Source of the DNA: Rhodobacterales bacterium HKCCA1288
GTDB taxonomy: Bacteria; Pseudomonadota; Alphaproteobacteria; Rhodobacterales; Rhodobacteraceae
Assembly: GCA_015693905.1 (NCBI GenBank)
Contig: CP065161.1
Location: 806,001 to 870,000 of the forward strand
DNA: 64,000 nt
Direction of reading: 5' to 3'
The translations under genes were made by a program, and so were the position numbers. Under the pieces are notes generated by a model. The model had not been told where the DNA came from, searched no databases, and was given only the letters and a program-made list of their open reading frames with translations. Every line of letters begins with the position of its first letter. Position 1 is the first letter of the stretch. This document shows, piece by piece, positions 8,621-17,782 of the stretch.

Positions 8621-9850
8621 CTACCCCCGATAGCGCGACAACAGCATCGAGCCATTGGTGCCGCCAAAGCCAAATGAATTGGTCATCACCGTATCCAGAT
8701 TTGCCGCCTCAACAAGTGTGGTGGCAATCTCACTGGGGTGCAAATTGGGATCAAGGGTTTCTACATTGATCGAAGGCGCAATGAAATCTTGGTCCAACAT
8801 CAGCAAGCAATAGATCGCTTCCTGCGCGCCAGTGGCCCCTTGGCTGTGGCCCGTCATGGATTTGGTCGAGGAAATTGGCGGGGTCTGACCTTCGCCAAAG
8901 ACGCGGCGCACCGCCTGAACCTCGCCCACATCCCCCACGGGTGTGGATGTGCCATGCGCATTGATATAGCTGACCTTGCGCCCCTCAGGCAGGGATTGCA
9001 GCGCAAGACGCATCGCGCGCTCTCCCCCCTCGCCCGATGGGGCAACCATGTCATGCCCATCCGATGTTGCGGCAAATCCCGTGACCTCGGCATAGATTTT
9101 GGCCCCGCGCGCCAGCGCGTGATCGAGGCTTTCCAACACAACGATGCCGCCGCCCCCTGCAATCACGAAACCATCACGGTCTGCATCAAAGGCGCGGCTC
9201 GCTTTTGTGGGTGTGTCATTATATTTGGACGACATCGCCCCCATGGCGTCAAAGAGACAAGACAAGGTCCAATCCAACTCTTCCGCGCCACCTGCAAACA
9301 TCACATCTTGCTTGCCCATCATGATTTGTTCAGCCGCGACCCCGATGCAATGCAAACTGGTCGAACAGGCCGAGGTGATCGAATAGTTGATCCCCTTGAT
9401 CTGATAAGCGGTCGAAAGATTTGCCGAGATGGTGGAGGACATACATTTGGGCACGGCAAACGGCCCAATACGCTTGGTTGCGCCCGAATTCAGCACTGTT
9501 TGATGCGCAGCCAACATGGCACTGGTGGATGGCCCGCCTGAGCCTGCGATCAGACCTGTGCGTTCATTCACAACTTCGGCCTCAGACAGGCCTGCATCCG
9601 AAATTGCTTGCGCCATCGCGATATGCGCATAAGCGGCGCCCGGCCCCATAAAGCGCAAGGCGCGTTTATCGACATGTTCGGTCACATCAATTTTCAGCGT
9701 GCCCGAGACATGGCTGCGAAACCCGCGCTCGGCCATGTCAGGGTTGAATTCAACCCCAGACTGCCCCGCTTTCAAAGCTGCGGAAACCTCTTGGGCATTA
9801 TTCCCGATGGGTGAGACAATGCCCAATCCCGTAACGACAACGCGGCGCAT
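8621..9850 (-). CDS. fabB: Beta-ketoacyl-ACP synthase I
   Basis: Condensing enzyme that elongates acyl-ACP and is required for unsaturated fatty acids. 409 residues of thiolase-fold KAS. The nucleophile is C162 in [11 protein letters not shown], the catalytic histidines are in [10 protein letters not shown] (about H299) and [12 protein letters not shown] (about H335), and K330 precedes SMTGH. These spacings match FabB rather than FabF. It lies 36 bp after fabA in the same minus-strand operon, as expected for the FabA/FabB pair that makes and extends the cis-3-decenoyl intermediate. Confidence 0.95.
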   Translation of the reverse strand: MRRVVVTGLGIVSPIGNNAQEVSAALKAGQSGVEFNPDMAERGFRSHVSGTLKIDVTEHVDKRALRFMGPGAAYAHIAMAQAISDAGLSEAEVVNERTGLIAGSGGPSTSAMLAAHQTVLNSGATKRIGPFAVPKCMSSTISANLSTAYQIKGINYSITSACSTSLHCIGVAAEQIMMGKQDVMFAGGAEELDWTLSCLFDAMGAMSSKYNDTPTKASRAFDADRDGFVIAGGGGIVVLESLDHALARGAKIYAEVTGFAATSDGHDMVAPSGEGGERAMRLALQSLPEGRKVSYINAHGTSTPVGDVGEVQAVRRVFGEGQTPPISSTKSMTGHSQGATGAQEAIYCLLMLDQDFIAPSINVETLDPNLHPSEIATTLVEAANLDTVMTNSFGFGGTNGSMLLSRYRG

Positions 9851-9886
9851 TCAAAGCTCCTTCTTGCGTATTCGAACCGCTTCCAA

Positions 9887-10396
9887 TCAGCTTTCTGAAA
9901 GCGCGACTTTCATATCTTTGACTTGGTAAATCACCTCACCATCGGCCTCAACCCGACCATCGGCGACACCCATTGTCAGACGCCGTGTTTGCACGGCTTT
10001 CGTGAAATCTATATGATAGGTCAGCATTTTGCGATCAGGGCGCACCATACCCGTCAGTTTTACCTCACCCACGCCAAGCGCATATCCGCGCCCCTGCCAA
10101 CCGCGCCAACCAAGGTTGAAGCCCGTCAATTGCCACAGGCCATCAAGGCCAAGGCAGCCCGGCATGATTGGGTTATTGGGAAAATGGCAGTCGAAAAACC
10201 AAAGATCTGGCTTGATGTCGAATTCTGCAACCACATGACCCTTGCCATGCGCGCCGCCATCTTCGGAAATATCGGTGATGCGATCCATCATCAGCATTGG
10301 GGGCTCGGGCAATTGCGCGTTGCCAGGCCCAAACAATTCGCCGCGCGCGCATTTCAATAGATCATCTCTGTCAAAGCGTGTCGGATATTGCGACAT
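9887..10396 (-). CDS. fabA: 3-hydroxydecanoyl-ACP dehydratase/isomerase
   Basis: Dehydrates 3-hydroxydecanoyl-ACP and isomerises the trans-2 product to cis-3, the anaerobic entry to unsaturated fatty acids. 169 residues, hot-dog fold. Catalytic His71 and Asp85 are visible in [20 protein letters not shown], matching E. coli positions after allowing for Met. It is the promoter-proximal gene of fabA-fabB-fabI. The 252-bp gap to divergent irr should hold promoters for both. Confidence 0.96.
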   Translation of the reverse strand: MSQYPTRFDRDDLLKCARGELFGPGNAQLPEPPMLMMDRITDISEDGGAHGKGHVVAEFDIKPDLWFFDCHFPNNPIMPGCLGLDGLWQLTGFNLGWRGWQGRGYALGVGEVKLTGMVRPDRKMLTYHIDFTKAVQTRRLTMGVADGRVEADGEVIYQVKDMKVALSES

Positions 10397-10648
10397 ATGC
10401 TCTGCCTCCCCTGCTTATTTTTGCCGAGCACCCGCGAGGGGCGGCCTGTCCGATCGTGTGTATTCGACTTACCATTGCGTTTGCACCCCATGCAAGGGCA
10501 GCACGCAGCAAAGGTAACGATTTTGCGACAGCTTGCCTAAGGTTTTTTCCTGCGACTTGGCATCCAACTGCGTCAATTTCGACAAACGAATTGAAAAACC
10601 TACGCCTTAGGGCATATATTGCAATCAGAACTCGCAGGACATTGACCA

Positions 10649-11086
10649 ATGATGACACCCGAAGCCCTAGAGCGCAGCACAAACTGGCTGGCACAGGCGG
10701 CGCTCCGCCCGACCCGTCAGCGCCTTTCGCTTGCAACTTTGTTGGTGGGGGATGGTCATCATCGCCATGTGACGGCTGAAGGCTTGCATGCAGCAACCCA
10801 AGCGGCGGGTGATCCAGTGTCCCTTGCGACCGTCTACAACACCTTGCGGGCCTTTTGCGATGCGGGGCTGATGCGCGAGGTGATCGTGGATGGCGCGCGC
10901 AGTTATTTCGACACCCGCATGGATGACCATCCGCATTTCTTCATGGAAGAAACAGGTCAGCTTGAAGATGCGCCTGCGGGCCAGTTAAAGGTCACGGCCC
11001 TACCCGATTTGCCTGAGGGCTATGAAATATCCAAATTGGATGTCGTGATCCGTCTGCGTAAAACCCCAGCACAAGCGGCGGAGTAA
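10649..11086 (+). CDS. irr: Irr-type Fur-family iron-responsive regulator
   Basis: 145-residue Fur-superfamily DNA-binding protein. The winged helix spans about residues 15-85 (RPTRQRLSLATLL; VSLATVYNTLRAFCDAGLM). The motif DDHPHFF replaces the Fur zinc/iron-binding arrangement and is typical of Irr. Irr controls haem and iron genes in Rhodobacterales and Rhizobiales. No N-terminal haem regulatory Cys-Pro motif is visible, as in rhodobacterial Irr. Divergent from fabA, an arrangement I recall for related organisms. Start at 10649 or 10652 (adjacent ATG codons). Confidence 0.85.
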   Translation: MMTPEALERSTNWLAQAALRPTRQRLSLATLLVGDGHHRHVTAEGLHAATQAAGDPVSLATVYNTLRAFCDAGLMREVIVDGARSYFDTRMDDHPHFFMEETGQLEDAPAGQLKVTALPDLPEGYEISKLDVVIRLRKTPAQAAE

Positions 11087-11111
11087 TCCCCCGCCGCCCT
11101 GAGGCACGCTG

Positions 11112-12827
11112 TCATGCTTTGCCCGAGAGTTTGACCCACGCATCATATTGCGACAGGAACAATTCGCCTGACAATTCATCCAGAAAATGACTGCGCTTGA
11201 GGCGGTCAGTGACAGGCCCTTTCACTTCGGACATATGAAGCCGCACGCCCATGTCACTGAGGCGCGTATTCAACGCCTCAAGGGTTTCTAGTGCGGACAT
11301 ATCAATCTCGTTCACCGCAGAACACATCAGCACCACATCCTTGATCGGGCAATCCTCGACCACGCGATCCAGCACCAAATCCTCAAGGAAGCGGGCATTA
11401 GCAAAGTAAAGCGACTCGTCAATCCGAATGGCCAAAAGGCTATCCGCCGTCTCAACCTTGTGGCGGTTGATATTGCGAAAATGCTGTGTTCCCGGAACAA
11501 GACCCACTTCGGCGACATGGGGGCGCGAGGTTTTGTAAAGGTGCAGCAAGATTGACAAAATCACCCCTGCCGAAACCCCCGTCTCAACGCCAAAGCCCAA
11601 GGTCAACACAATGGTTGCAGCCACCGCCGCAAAATCGGCAAAGGAATAGCCCCATGTTTTTTTCAAAATTGATAAATCGACAAGGCTCAGCACCGCGACA
11701 ATGATTGTGGCCGCAAGCGTGGCTTTGGGGAGGAAAAACACCAATGGCGTCAATGCCACGGCCGCAATGGCCAACCCCACCGCCGTATAAGCCCCTGCCG
11801 CTGGTGTCTCAGCCCCTGCATCAAAATTGACCACCGAACGGGCGAAACCACCCGTCACAGGATAGCCCCCCGTAAAGGCCGCGCCCAAATTGGCCGCACC
11901 AAGGCCAATCAATTCTTGGTCGGGATTGATGCGCTGCCGCTTTTTGGCGGCAAGGGTCTGTGCCACCGAAATCGATTCAACAAACCCAATAATCGAGATC
12001 AACAGCGCGGGCACAAACAATTGCCCCAACAGTGCTGGCGACAGGTCAGGCAGGGTCAAGGGCGGCAGGCTTTGGGGCACATCCCCCACAATCGCAACGC
12101 CGTGATCCGCCAACCCAAAGGCCCAAGTGGCAAGCGTTGTCACAACAACGGCCGCAACAGGCCCCGCTTTTTGCGCAATATCTGCCATGCGCGGCGCCAT
12201 TCCCATGGCCAAAAGCCGCGGCTTTAGGCCCTTGCGCACCCAAAACAGAAACGCGGTTGCCGACACACCAATCACCACAGTGATCGGGTTGATCTGGCCA
12301 AGATGCTCGACCAAGGAAATGACCATCTCAACCAATGTATGGCCGCTGGCCTGCACCCCGATGATATGTTTGAACTGGCTTGCCGCAATCAAGATGCCAG
12401 AGGCGGTGATAAACCCTGCAATCACAGGATGGCTGAGGAAATTGGCCAAGAAGCCGAGGCGGAAAATGCCCAAAAACAGCAGCATCGCGCCCGATAACAT
12501 CGCAAGGCTTAAGGCCGCCATGGCATAGCCCATTGTGCCCGCCTCGGCGACCTGTCCAACGGCAGCAGCGGTCATCAAGGACACAACCGCCACAGGCCCC
12601 ACCGCCAAAGCGCGGCTTGTGCCGAAAATAGCATAAAGAATGATGGGCGCGATCGAGGCATAAATCCCCGCCTCAGGCGGCAAGCCTGCCAAAAGCGCAT
12701 AAGCCAGCGATTGCGGGATCAGCATGATCGTCACGATCACCGCCGCAATCATATCATTGGAAAAGGCGTTAGAATTATATGTCCGCCCCCAATCAAGGAC
12801 GGGGAGGTAACGGGAGAGCTTCTTCAT
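11112..12827 (-). CDS. SulP-family anion permease with STAS domain
   Basis: 571-residue SLC26/SulP transporter, probably for sulfate or bicarbonate. The N-terminal hydrophobic block contains SulP motifs: AAVIVTIMLIPQSLAYALLAGLPPEAG, shown in part as MLIPQSLAYALLAG, and later NQELIGLGAANL-type sequence (PDQELIGLGAANLGAAFTGG). A soluble STAS domain covers about residues 440-560 (RIDESLYFANARFLEDLV; LMCSAVNEIDMSALETLEAL), where the Ser of the NEIDMSA segment corresponds to the anti-sigma-antagonist phosphosite region. Last in line of the sulfur block, after a stem-loop, so it may be part of the same transcript or separately expressed. Confidence 0.9.
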   Translation of the reverse strand: MKKLSRYLPVLDWGRTYNSNAFSNDMIAAVIVTIMLIPQSLAYALLAGLPPEAGIYASIAPIILYAIFGTSRALAVGPVAVVSLMTAAAVGQVAEAGTMGYAMAALSLAMLSGAMLLFLGIFRLGFLANFLSHPVIAGFITASGILIAASQFKHIIGVQASGHTLVEMVISLVEHLGQINPITVVIGVSATAFLFWVRKGLKPRLLAMGMAPRMADIAQKAGPVAAVVVTTLATWAFGLADHGVAIVGDVPQSLPPLTLPDLSPALLGQLFVPALLISIIGFVESISVAQTLAAKKRQRINPDQELIGLGAANLGAAFTGGYPVTGGFARSVVNFDAGAETPAAGAYTAVGLAIAAVALTPLVFFLPKATLAATIIVAVLSLVDLSILKKTWGYSFADFAAVAATIVLTLGFGVETGVSAGVILSILLHLYKTSRPHVAEVGLVPGTQHFRNINRHKVETADSLLAIRIDESLYFANARFLEDLVLDRVVEDCPIKDVVLMCSAVNEIDMSALETLEALNTRLSDMGVRLHMSEVKGPVTDRLKRSHFLDELSGELFLSQYDAWVKLSGKA

Positions 12828-12897
12828 GGGACAATTGCCTGTCGTCTAGCGGTAGGGTTTTGGCACGCGGCACGCTAGGTGTCGTGGCAGTTTAGCG

Positions 12898-12923
12898 GTC
12901 AGGGCCAGACGCGGCCCTGACCA
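12898..12923. repeat. Perfect 10-bp inverted repeat between sulfur genes
   Basis: GGTCAGGGCC and GGCCCTGACC arms with a 6-nt loop sit just after the stop of the phosphatase-SQR fusion gene. No T-run follows in either direction. It is more likely an intercistronic stem-loop or mRNA stabiliser than a full intrinsic terminator. Confidence 0.55.
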
Positions 12924-12932
12924 ATCTCATCC

Positions 12933-14606
12933 TCAGCTTGCGCTGATCTTTTCAGGCTTCACCATCCATTCGCGGCCCTTGAGCATACCTTTCCAATAGA
13001 AAGGCGGCAGGAAGCTTTCCTTCAGCCACCATGCAAGGCGCGAGGGTTTTGTGCCGTCAATCAACAGTTTCGGGAAGGAGGGCAGCAGCGCCCCACCATA
13101 CCCAAATTCGGCCAAAACGATTTTGCCACGCTCAACCGTCAACGGGCAGGAGCCATAGCCATTATATTGGGCGGTGGCGCTGCGGCCATTAATGTCATCG
13201 ACCACGTTTTGCGCGACCACAGGGGCCTGCATCCGCGCCGCCGCAGCGGTTTTTGCATTTGGCGCGTTCATCACATCGCCCAATGACCAGATATTGTCAT
13301 AGGTTTTATGACGCAGCGTGGCTTGATCCACATCGACCCATCCCGCCGCGTCAGCCAAAGGCGAGACTCGAATGAAATCGGGTGCGATCTGCGGCGGAAC
13401 GACATGGATCATGTCGAATTCCACCTCAACCTCAGTGGGCGTGGTGTCGGGCTTGGCCACAGTAAACCACGCCTTTCTCGCCTCCCCATCAATCGCCTTG
13501 AGATTGTGAAAGAAGTTCAGATTGGCGCCGTATTTTTGCACATAGCCCTCAAGCGCGGGGACGTAATCCTTGACCCCGAACAAAACACCACCTGCGTTCA
13601 TGAAATCAATCGAGATGTCCTTGAGCACGCCCGCGCGCGTCCAATGATCCCCAGAGAGATACATCGCTTTTTGTGGCGCGCCTGCGCATTTGATGGGCAT
13701 GGGGGGCTGCGTAAAGATTGCACGCCCCTCCTTCATGTTCTTGACGAGGTTCCATGTGTAAGGCGCTAAATCATAACGATAATTTGAGGTCACGCCATTC
13801 TTGCCAAGCGTGGCTTCCAAGCCCTCAACCCGATCCCATGCCAGTTTCAAACCAGGTGCCACGATCAGGCGTTTGTATTTAACCACCCGACAGCCATCAA
13901 GGATCACGGAATCATCTTTGGGTTCAAAGGCCGCAACGGCGGATTTGATCCATGTGACCCCGCGTGGGATCAAGCTGCCCATGGTTTTGGCCGTGTCAGA
14001 GGCCTCAAAGATGCCCCCGCCCACCATTGTCCAACCGGGTTGATAGTAATGGATATCTGCGGGATCAATCACAGCAATATCAAGCGATGATTTGCGCGAT
14101 TTGAGAGAGGCCGCAACAGCAAGCCCTGCCGCCCCCCCGCCTACGATGACGATGTCATAACTTGCATCTGCGCGATCTGTTGGGGTTTTGCCGCCATTGG
14201 CAATGCGGCGCACAACGCCCCCCATATCATAGCCCGCCGCCTTGGTGGCCGCCAAAATATCGGCAACTGACATTCGATTGGCTTGCGAGAGTGACCACAA
14301 AGTGGCCGAGCGCGTGCCCGTGCGGCAATAGGCCAAAATGGGACGCGGCAATTCCTGCATTGCCGCGCCAAAATCTGCTGCATCTTGGTCAGACACTTTG
14401 CCCGACACAATCGGCAGATTGCGGATTTCAAGACCTGCCTTTTTCGCAGCCGCCTCGATTTCCGAAAAATTCGGCTGATCCGCCGCCTCGCCATCAGGGC
14501 GGTTGCAGATCAAAGCGCGAAAGCCCTGATCTGCCAATTTCTGCACCTCATCAGGCGTGATTTGCGGTGCAACCGAAATCTCGGCATTGATGGTCTTGAT
14601 TTCCAT
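12933..14606 (-). CDS. Fusion of DUF442/BLH phosphatase-like domain and SQR-like FAD oxidoreductase
   Basis: 557 residues with two parts. Residues 1-110 form a beta-lactamase-hydrolase-like phosphatase domain (TIGR01244/DUF442 type) with the Cys loop AYCRTGTRS (Cys94). From about residue 148 an FAD/NAD-linked disulfide-oxidoreductase fold begins (VIVGGGAAGLAVAASL), resembling sulfide:quinone oxidoreductase. The C-terminal portion contains the family motifs GCRVVKYKRLIVAPGLKL-like sequence and LGDVMNAPNAKTAAA. It probably oxidises sulfide or feeds electrons to quinone; the N-terminal domain may handle a sulfur carrier or thiol intermediate. Upstream neighbours are the persulfide-dioxygenase-like and YeeE genes, which fits sulfide detoxification. 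Confidence 0.85.
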   Translation of the reverse strand: MEIKTINAEISVAPQITPDEVQKLADQGFRALICNRPDGEAADQPNFSEIEAAAKKAGLEIRNLPIVSGKVSDQDAADFGAAMQELPRPILAYCRTGTRSATLWSLSQANRMSVADILAATKAAGYDMGGVVRRIANGGKTPTDRADASYDIVIVGGGAAGLAVAASLKSRKSSLDIAVIDPADIHYYQPGWTMVGGGIFEASDTAKTMGSLIPRGVTWIKSAVAAFEPKDDSVILDGCRVVKYKRLIVAPGLKLAWDRVEGLEATLGKNGVTSNYRYDLAPYTWNLVKNMKEGRAIFTQPPMPIKCAGAPQKAMYLSGDHWTRAGVLKDISIDFMNAGGVLFGVKDYVPALEGYVQKYGANLNFFHNLKAIDGEARKAWFTVAKPDTTPTEVEVEFDMIHVVPPQIAPDFIRVSPLADAAGWVDVDQATLRHKTYDNIWSLGDVMNAPNAKTAAAARMQAPVVAQNVVDDINGRSATAQYNGYGSCPLTVERGKIVLAEFGYGGALLPSFPKLLIDGTKPSRLAWWLKESFLPPFYWKGMLKGREWMVKPEKISAS

Positions 14607-14659
14607 TGTCGTTCCTCCCTCCGAAAAACGGAGACTGTTGGCTTATGATAGCGAGACGC

Positions 14660-15544
14660 TCAAAGTGTGTTCAAAGGCACCTTGAGCATCGGACGGCCAT
14701 CCTTGTCTGTCGGGATGTCGCCTGCGCGCATATTCACCTGCAATGAGGGAATAATCAATTTCGGCATATCAAGCTGCGCGTCACGCTCGGTGCGGAACTT
14801 GATAAATTCCTCGCGTGTCTTGCCCTCGCCCACGTGGATGTTGTGCTTTTTCTCATCACCCACTGTGGTTTCCCACTCGATATTGCGGCCATTGGGGCCG
14901 TAATCATGGCACATAAAGAGACGCATCTCATCGGGCAGAGCCAAAACTTTCTGAATGCTGTCGTAAAGCGTGCCTGCGTCCCCGCCTGGGAAATCCGCCC
15001 GCGCAGAGCCGCCATCAGGCATGAACAGCGTGTCGCCCACAAAGGCCGCATTCCCAACCACATGGGTCATGCAAGCGGGCGTGTGGCCAGGGGTGTAGAT
15101 TGCAAAGGCACGTAGCCCCCCGATCTCGTAGACATCGCCATCCTTAAAGAGCGCGTCAAACTGGCTGCCATCGCGTTGGAATTCAGTGCCTTCGTTGAAC
15201 ACTTTGCCGAAAGTTTCCTGAACGGTGATGATATTTTCACCAATACCGATTTTCCCACCAAGTTTTTCTTGGATATAAGGTGCTGCCGACAGGTGATCAG
15301 CGTGAACATGGGTCTCAATCAGCCATTCAACTTTGAGGCCCTTTTCCTTGACATAGGAGATAATCGCATCGGCATTTTCATAGGAAATCTTGCCCGCCGC
15401 ATAGTCGATATCCATAACGCTATCGACAATCGCGCAGGAATTGGAATTGGGATCTTTGACCACATAGGAGATTGTATTGGTCGCAGGATCAAAGAACGGC
15501 TCAACCTCGGGCTGAACATTCATATTTACGGGGAAGGTGGTCAT
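14660..15544 (-). CDS. MBL-fold persulfide dioxygenase-like (ETHE1/Blh) protein
   Basis: 294-residue metallo-beta-lactamase-fold enzyme. The metal motif THVHADH (H79, H81, D83, H84) is followed by IYTPGHTPACM and VGDTLFMPDGGSARADF, then LFMCHDYGPNG near the third metal histidine. This matches the ETHE1/Blh group, which oxidises glutathione persulfide to sulfite. A rhodanese domain is not fused. It lies between the SQR-like fusion and the YeeE genes and is probably co-transcribed with them. Product assignment is by motif and neighbourhood. Confidence 0.88.
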   Translation of the reverse strand: MTTFPVNMNVQPEVEPFFDPATNTISYVVKDPNSNSCAIVDSVMDIDYAAGKISYENADAIISYVKEKGLKVEWLIETHVHADHLSAAPYIQEKLGGKIGIGENIITVQETFGKVFNEGTEFQRDGSQFDALFKDGDVYEIGGLRAFAIYTPGHTPACMTHVVGNAAFVGDTLFMPDGGSARADFPGGDAGTLYDSIQKVLALPDEMRLFMCHDYGPNGRNIEWETTVGDEKKHNIHVGEGKTREEFIKFRTERDAQLDMPKLIIPSLQVNMRAGDIPTDKDGRPMLKVPLNTL

Positions 15545-15574
15545 TTTCTTGCTCCTTAAAGACGATCGTTTCAG

Positions 15575-16027
15575 TCAGGCGCGTTTCACATTTGAATTCA
15601 GTTCGGCATTTTGACGCGCCGCTATGATGGCGCGGGCCACAAAAATACCGACAAGCATTGCGGCGACAAAGGCCAAGACATCGAGGCGACCAGTGCCGAT
15701 TGCGGGCAAGGCCCCGCCAGGGCAAAAGCCTGCAATACCCCAACCCACCCCAAACAAGGCTGAGCCACCCAAGAGGCGCGCGTCTAATTTGTTTGCGGTT
15801 GGTAGGGCAAATTTACCCTCAAAAATAGGGCCAGAAGGGCGCGGCAGAACCAAGCGATACCCGATAAAGGTGACAAGCAAAGCACCGCCCATCACAAAGG
15901 CAAGGCTTGGATCCCAACTGCCCGCAACGTCAAAGAAGTTGATCACTTTTGCGGGGTTAGACATGCCCGAAAGCGAAATGCCGAGGCCGAAAATCAGGCC
16001 GATGATATATGTTGAAATATAGCGCAT
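15575..16027 (-). CDS. YeeE/YedE-family membrane protein, second half-unit
   Basis: 150-residue membrane protein with about four hydrophobic helices. The conserved cysteine loop is WGIAGFCPGGALP, and an early segment reads LGISLSGMSNPAKVINFFD. Full-length YeeE/TsuA proteins import thiosulfate through repeated cysteine-containing halves; here the two halves are separate genes. It follows the other half-unit by only 4 bp. Together they probably form a sulfur-compound transporter feeding or relieving the SQR/persulfide-dioxygenase route. Substrate is inferred. Confidence 0.85.
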   Translation of the reverse strand: MRYISTYIIGLIFGLGISLSGMSNPAKVINFFDVAGSWDPSLAFVMGGALLVTFIGYRLVLPRPSGPIFEGKFALPTANKLDARLLGGSALFGVGWGIAGFCPGGALPAIGTGRLDVLAFVAAMLVGIFVARAIIAARQNAELNSNVKRA

Positions 16028-16031
16028 CAGA

Positions 16032-16463
16032 TCAGCCTCCGATCACGTGGCGGATCACAAAAACAGTGATCGCGGTGGTTGCCATAAATGTCAAAGTTGC
16101 GGAGATTGACCGCTTGGACAGGCGCGCCATGCCGCAAACGCCGTGGCCCGATGTGCAGCCAGAGCCAAAGGTGACGCCAAGTCCCACGATAAAGCCACCG
16201 ATCAAGAGCATCGGCATCGAGGCGGGCACGCTGATTTCGGGCATCTCGCCGCGCAAAAAGAAATGTGCCGCAGGGCCGGTGATCATGCCCAACATCAAGG
16301 CCGCGCGCCAAGAAAAGTCGCTGCGGCTTGCAGGTGCCAAAACGCCCGTTAAAATGCCTGTGGCCCCCATGACGCGACCCAAGGTCAGCATCAACAGAAC
16401 GGCTGAGAGGCCGATCAAAATACCGCCAGTGGCGGAAAGAAGTGGTGTAAATTCGGTTTCCAT
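16032..16463 (-). CDS. YeeE/YedE-family membrane protein, first half-unit
   Basis: 143-residue membrane protein, mostly hydrophobic, with the YeeE signature GSGCTSGHGVCGMARLS. The cysteines in this motif are those that bind or relay the sulfur substrate in TsuA-like transporters. First gene of the minus-strand sulfur operon. About 110 bp upstream of it remain before the IS630 element begins, so a core promoter could survive, but any upstream regulatory DNA shared with the Crp/Fnr gene has been moved about 1.2 kb away. Confidence 0.85.
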   Translation of the reverse strand: METEFTPLLSATGGILIGLSAVLLMLTLGRVMGATGILTGVLAPASRSDFSWRAALMLGMITGPAAHFFLRGEMPEISVPASMPMLLIGGFIVGLGVTFGSGCTSGHGVCGMARLSKRSISATLTFMATTAITVFVIRHVIGG

Positions 16464-16581
16464 CTTACGTCCATATGTCTGCGCGTAAAATCAAGGCCTA
16501 AGAGATTCGCCCTTATTTTATGCGTGATTAAGCTGGTTACGTTGTTCGCTGGAAATCTATCTACAAAATACCACCCGCGCT

Positions 16582-17774
16582 GACAGTGATGTAGTCACAT
16601 AAGCCAAAAATTTTTTTAGGTTATACTGGGAGTCATTGAAGAACCGAGATTTGAAGGGTTGACGTTCGAGTGGGCAACGATTCAGATATGCGCATGATCC
16701 GTCCCGGTTTTCTCTCCTCTTCAGAACGGCGTGAACTTGAGGTTTGCGTGCGTAGCCAGCGCGAAGATCACGGCGTTGCACGGCGCGCCAATGCAATCCT
16801 GCTCCTTGATGACGGTAAGTCCTGTCAGGCTATCGCGGAGTTTCTGTATCTGGACGATGATACCATTCGGGGCTGGTACAAGACCTACCGAGAGGGCGGC
16901 TGGGACGCGCTTTCGACCGACGGCTGGAAGGGTGGTCAGTCCCGCATGACGACAGCTCAAGAGACGGAGCTTTGCACCTGGCTGGACGACCGCTTCTGTC
17001 GATCGACTGTCGAGATCAGGGCGTACATCGCGGCACAATATGGCGTGGACTATTCCCACTCGGGCTGCATCAAGCTTCTGTCGCGGCTGGGCTATGAATA
17101 CCGGAAGCCGAAAGGGCTGCCACGCGTTGCATCTGAAGAGAAACAAGCCGAATTCATTGCGCTATACGAGCAGCTGCTGAACGGGTTGGGCGCCGATGAA
17201 GCCGTGTATTTCGCCGATGCGGTGCATCCCGAATATCAGACAAAGCCTGCGTTTGGCTGGGTCAAGGCAGGATCAAAGCCCACCGTGACAACCACCGCGG
17301 GACGCGGGCGGGTTAATATCCATGGCGCGCTCAACCTTGAGAATTTTGATGCGCCCTTTGTCGAACCAACCACCGTAGACGGGGTCAGTGCCGCCCAGCT
17401 TCTGGCCAAGATTGAGGAACGCAATCCTCTCTCGCGGATCATCTATGTCATCTGGGATAATGCGGCTTACCATAAGGGCCCGGACGTGCGCGAATTCCTC
17501 AAACGACCAGACTGCCGCATACGACTGATCCAGCTACCGCCTTATTGCCCGCACCTAAATCCGATAGAACGATTATGGGCGGTCATGCACCAATACGTCA
17601 CTCACAATCGCTACTACCCCACACAAAAGAAGTTCGCAGATGCGATCCTGAGGTTCTTTCGAGAGACCCTGCCCAAAGAGTGGAAAACATTCCGTGATCA
17701 GGTGTCAGATAGCTTCAGGGTCGTCACTCACGAGGATTTTCGGGTTTTGGAGTAAGCGCGGTATACGAATAGCA
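16582..17774 (+). mobile_element. IS630-type insertion sequence (ends approximate)
   Basis: A complete transposase gene sits between the Crp/Fnr regulator and the first YeeE gene. The 9-bp word ACCCGCGCT occurs at 16573-16581 and again at 17775-17783, bracketing the element; I used these as working boundaries. IS630-family elements normally duplicate only TA, and I could not find convincing terminal inverted repeats, so the ends may be a little off and the repeat may be accidental. Confidence 0.6.
16670..17755 (+). CDS. IS630-family transposase
   Basis: 361-residue DDE transposase. The N-terminal helix-turn-helix (DDGKSCQAIAEFLYLDDDTI) and winged segment bind the IS ends. The catalytic triad is visible: Asp in YFADAVHPEY, Asp in VIWDNAAYHKG, and Glu in HLNPIERLWAVMH. 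It appears full length and uninterrupted, so it may still be active. GTG at 16670 gives the longest sensible start, with ATG at 16688 as an alternative. The closest sequence relatives are the single-frame 350-360-residue members. Confidence 0.92.
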   Translation: MGNDSDMRMIRPGFLSSSERRELEVCVRSQREDHGVARRANAILLLDDGKSCQAIAEFLYLDDDTIRGWYKTYREGGWDALSTDGWKGGQSRMTTAQETELCTWLDDRFCRSTVEIRAYIAAQYGVDYSHSGCIKLLSRLGYEYRKPKGLPRVASEEKQAEFIALYEQLLNGLGADEAVYFADAVHPEYQTKPAFGWVKAGSKPTVTTTAGRGRVNIHGALNLENFDAPFVEPTTVDGVSAAQLLAKIEERNPLSRIIYVIWDNAAYHKGPDVREFLKRPDCRIRLIQLPPYCPHLNPIERLWAVMHQYVTHNRYYPTQKKFADAILRFFRETLPKEWKTFRDQVSDSFRVVTHEDFRVLE

Positions 17775-17782
17775 ACCCGCGC

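Noticed and set aside
8738-9541. Long plus-strand frame opposite fabB
   Set aside because: Antisense shadow of an unmistakable KAS I gene.
11075-11099. GC-rich GCGGCGG/CCGCCGC stem after irr
   Set aside because: Begins inside the irr coding region and lacks a T-run; too weak for a terminator call.
12838-12862. tRNA-like stretch GTCTAGCGGTAGGG upstream of the SulP gene
   Set aside because: Resembles a D-arm, but no matching acceptor stem, anticodon arm or T-loop could be folded around it.
16586-16598. GTGA-N5-TCAC dyad that could be a Crp/Fnr site
   Set aside because: Spacing is one base short of the usual N6 and it lies inside the presumed IS left end, so it may be part of the element.
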